Assembly (NCBI GenBank): GCA_021769025.1
Contig: JAETTS010000154.1
Location: forward strand, 1 to 6,364
Reading direction: 5' to 3'
Source: Enterocloster bolteae
Lineage (GTDB): Bacteria > Bacillota_A > Clostridia > Lachnospirales > Lachnospiraceae
DNA: 6,364 bases
The notes beneath the pieces are model-generated. The model saw only the letters and a program-made list of their open reading frames with translations, did no database searches and was not told where the DNA came from. The position numbers and the translations under genes are program-made. Below, one piece after another: positions 5,835 through 6,364 of this stretch (position 1 is the first letter of the stretch; every line of letters begins with the position of its first letter).

Positions 5835-6364
5835 TCACTGCAGGGCAAGGCAGTTCTCTGCCCTCAGCCTGCTTGCTGCTCTTGATATCCATGCCGACAC
5901 ATGGTTTGGTTTGACTCCGTAACAGGCGGCAATCTCTTTCCTTGTATGCCCCATGCATTTCATCTGCAGTGCCTTTATTCCTTTCCGGCAGATCCCGGAA
6001 TACCGGCTTTCTGCATCCGAAAGGATCAGGAAGATATCTGCATCGGAGAGGGCATGCCAGCCTTCGTCCGCCAGGGAGTCCGCATAGGTAAGACAGGAAC
6101 CGTCTTCCACAGGCTCTTCCAGATACTTGAGAGGCTTCTGGATCCGCATAACCCTGCGGCAGTGGGAGAGCAGGTAATTGCGGACAGCTGTATTGGCGAA
6201 TGTGGCAAAAGCAGCACCGCCGTCTTCCCGGTAATTCTGTGCGGCATGGCAGAGCGCCTCGCATCCGGTCTGGTAGAGGTCATCATACCCAAGCCCCTGG
6301 ATGGATTCATTTAGGGACATGCATCCCAGCACGATGTTCCGCACCAGATAGAGGTGGTCTTCCA
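5835..6364 (-). CDS. Sigma-70-family RNA polymerase sigma factor (5' end outside window)
   Basis: The frame is open through the right edge. The codons before the in-frame GTG at 6344 read EDHLYLV and fit sigma region 2.1, so the true start is outside and 175 residues are visible. GYDDLYQTGCEALCHAAQNY and FATFANTAVRNYLLSHCRR match region 2 (core binding and -10 recognition). The tail section RKEIAACYGVKPNHVSAW plus ISRAASRLR matches the region 4.2 helix-turn-helix that reads the -35. The middle (about 80-130) is short and lacks an obvious region 3, so it is a compact factor like those on Bacillota mobile elements or in sporulation and stress regulation. It would direct core RNA polymerase to element promoters. 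It is followed by two unknown genes at gaps of 18 and 10 nt. Which promoters it reads cannot be told; the ssb promoter looks like a housekeeping-type one. Confidence 0.9.
   Translation of the reverse strand, partial: EDHLYLVRNIVLGCMSLNESIQGLGYDDLYQTGCEALCHAAQNYREDGGAAFATFANTAVRNYLLSHCRRVMRIQKPLKYLEEPVEDGSCLTYADSLADEGWHALSDADIFLILSDAESRYSGICRKGIKALQMKCMGHTRKEIAACYGVKPNHVSAWISRAASRLRAENCLALQ

Noticed and set aside
5725..6264. 179-codon minus-strand frame overlapping the sigma gene
   Set aside because: It is rich in Arg, Pro and Cys with no domain signal. The overlapping frame encodes clear sigma regions 2 and 4, and this one overruns the 225-residue gene start.
5901..6314. Plus-strand frame of 137 codons opposite the sigma gene
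   Set aside because: It is antisense to a well-supported gene and has no recognisable domain.
1..6364. CRISPR array, insertion sequence or attachment site
   Set aside because: There are no regularly spaced repeats, no transposase or integrase frame and no terminal inverted repeats; the only clear repeats are the operator-like pair and terminator stems.

Overview
The window looks like a piece of accessory DNA from a Bacillota (Clostridia, probably Lachnospiraceae-like) chromosome or plasmid. The evidence is strong AAGGAGG-type ribosome binding sites, coding DNA of moderate GC content, AT-rich intergenic DNA, intrinsic terminators, and a gene mix (sigma-70-like factor, accessory single-stranded DNA-binding protein, membrane proteins of unknown family, AAA+ ATPase with a metallopeptidase-like partner) typical of large conjugative or integrated elements. 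The taxon and the mobile-element setting are inferences. No integrase, relaxase, transposase, rRNA, tRNA or CRISPR array is visible. All seven genes lie on the minus strand, so the region is read from right to left.

Right block (6364 to 4643): the 3' part of a sigma-70-family factor, an unrecognised 225-residue protein with a possible winged-helix section, and an unrecognised 161-residue protein with two membrane segments. The intergenic gaps are 18 and 10 nt, so this is probably one operon. No terminator is visible directly after it.

Middle block (4642 to 3923): an AT-rich control region with an extended -10 promoter (TTGACA, 17 nt, TATCAT). The promoter is overlaid by two copies of a 12-bp repeat spaced 31 bp apart. 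A leader of about 160 nt follows, containing a possible 15-codon ORF that ends against a terminator-like hairpin with a U tract. Then come ssb and a very strong intrinsic terminator with a 15-bp stem.

Left block (3889 to 1): a membrane-anchored protein of unknown family, a 595-residue MoxR/CobS-like AAA+ ATPase, a small XRE-type regulator, and a protein with an HExxH motif that runs off the left edge. Its start overlaps the regulator stop by ATGA. The last three genes form a tight cassette: an ATPase, a probable metallopeptidase/VWA-type partner and a DNA-binding regulator between them. The whole block starts only about 36 nt after the ssb terminator and has no visible promoter of its own. 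Expression therefore probably depends on read-through or antitermination.

The most interesting points are the layered control around ssb (paired operator-like repeats, an attenuator-like leader, and a terminator in front of a promoterless operon) and the ATPase/regulator/metallopeptidase cassette, whose biological role cannot be read from the sequence.
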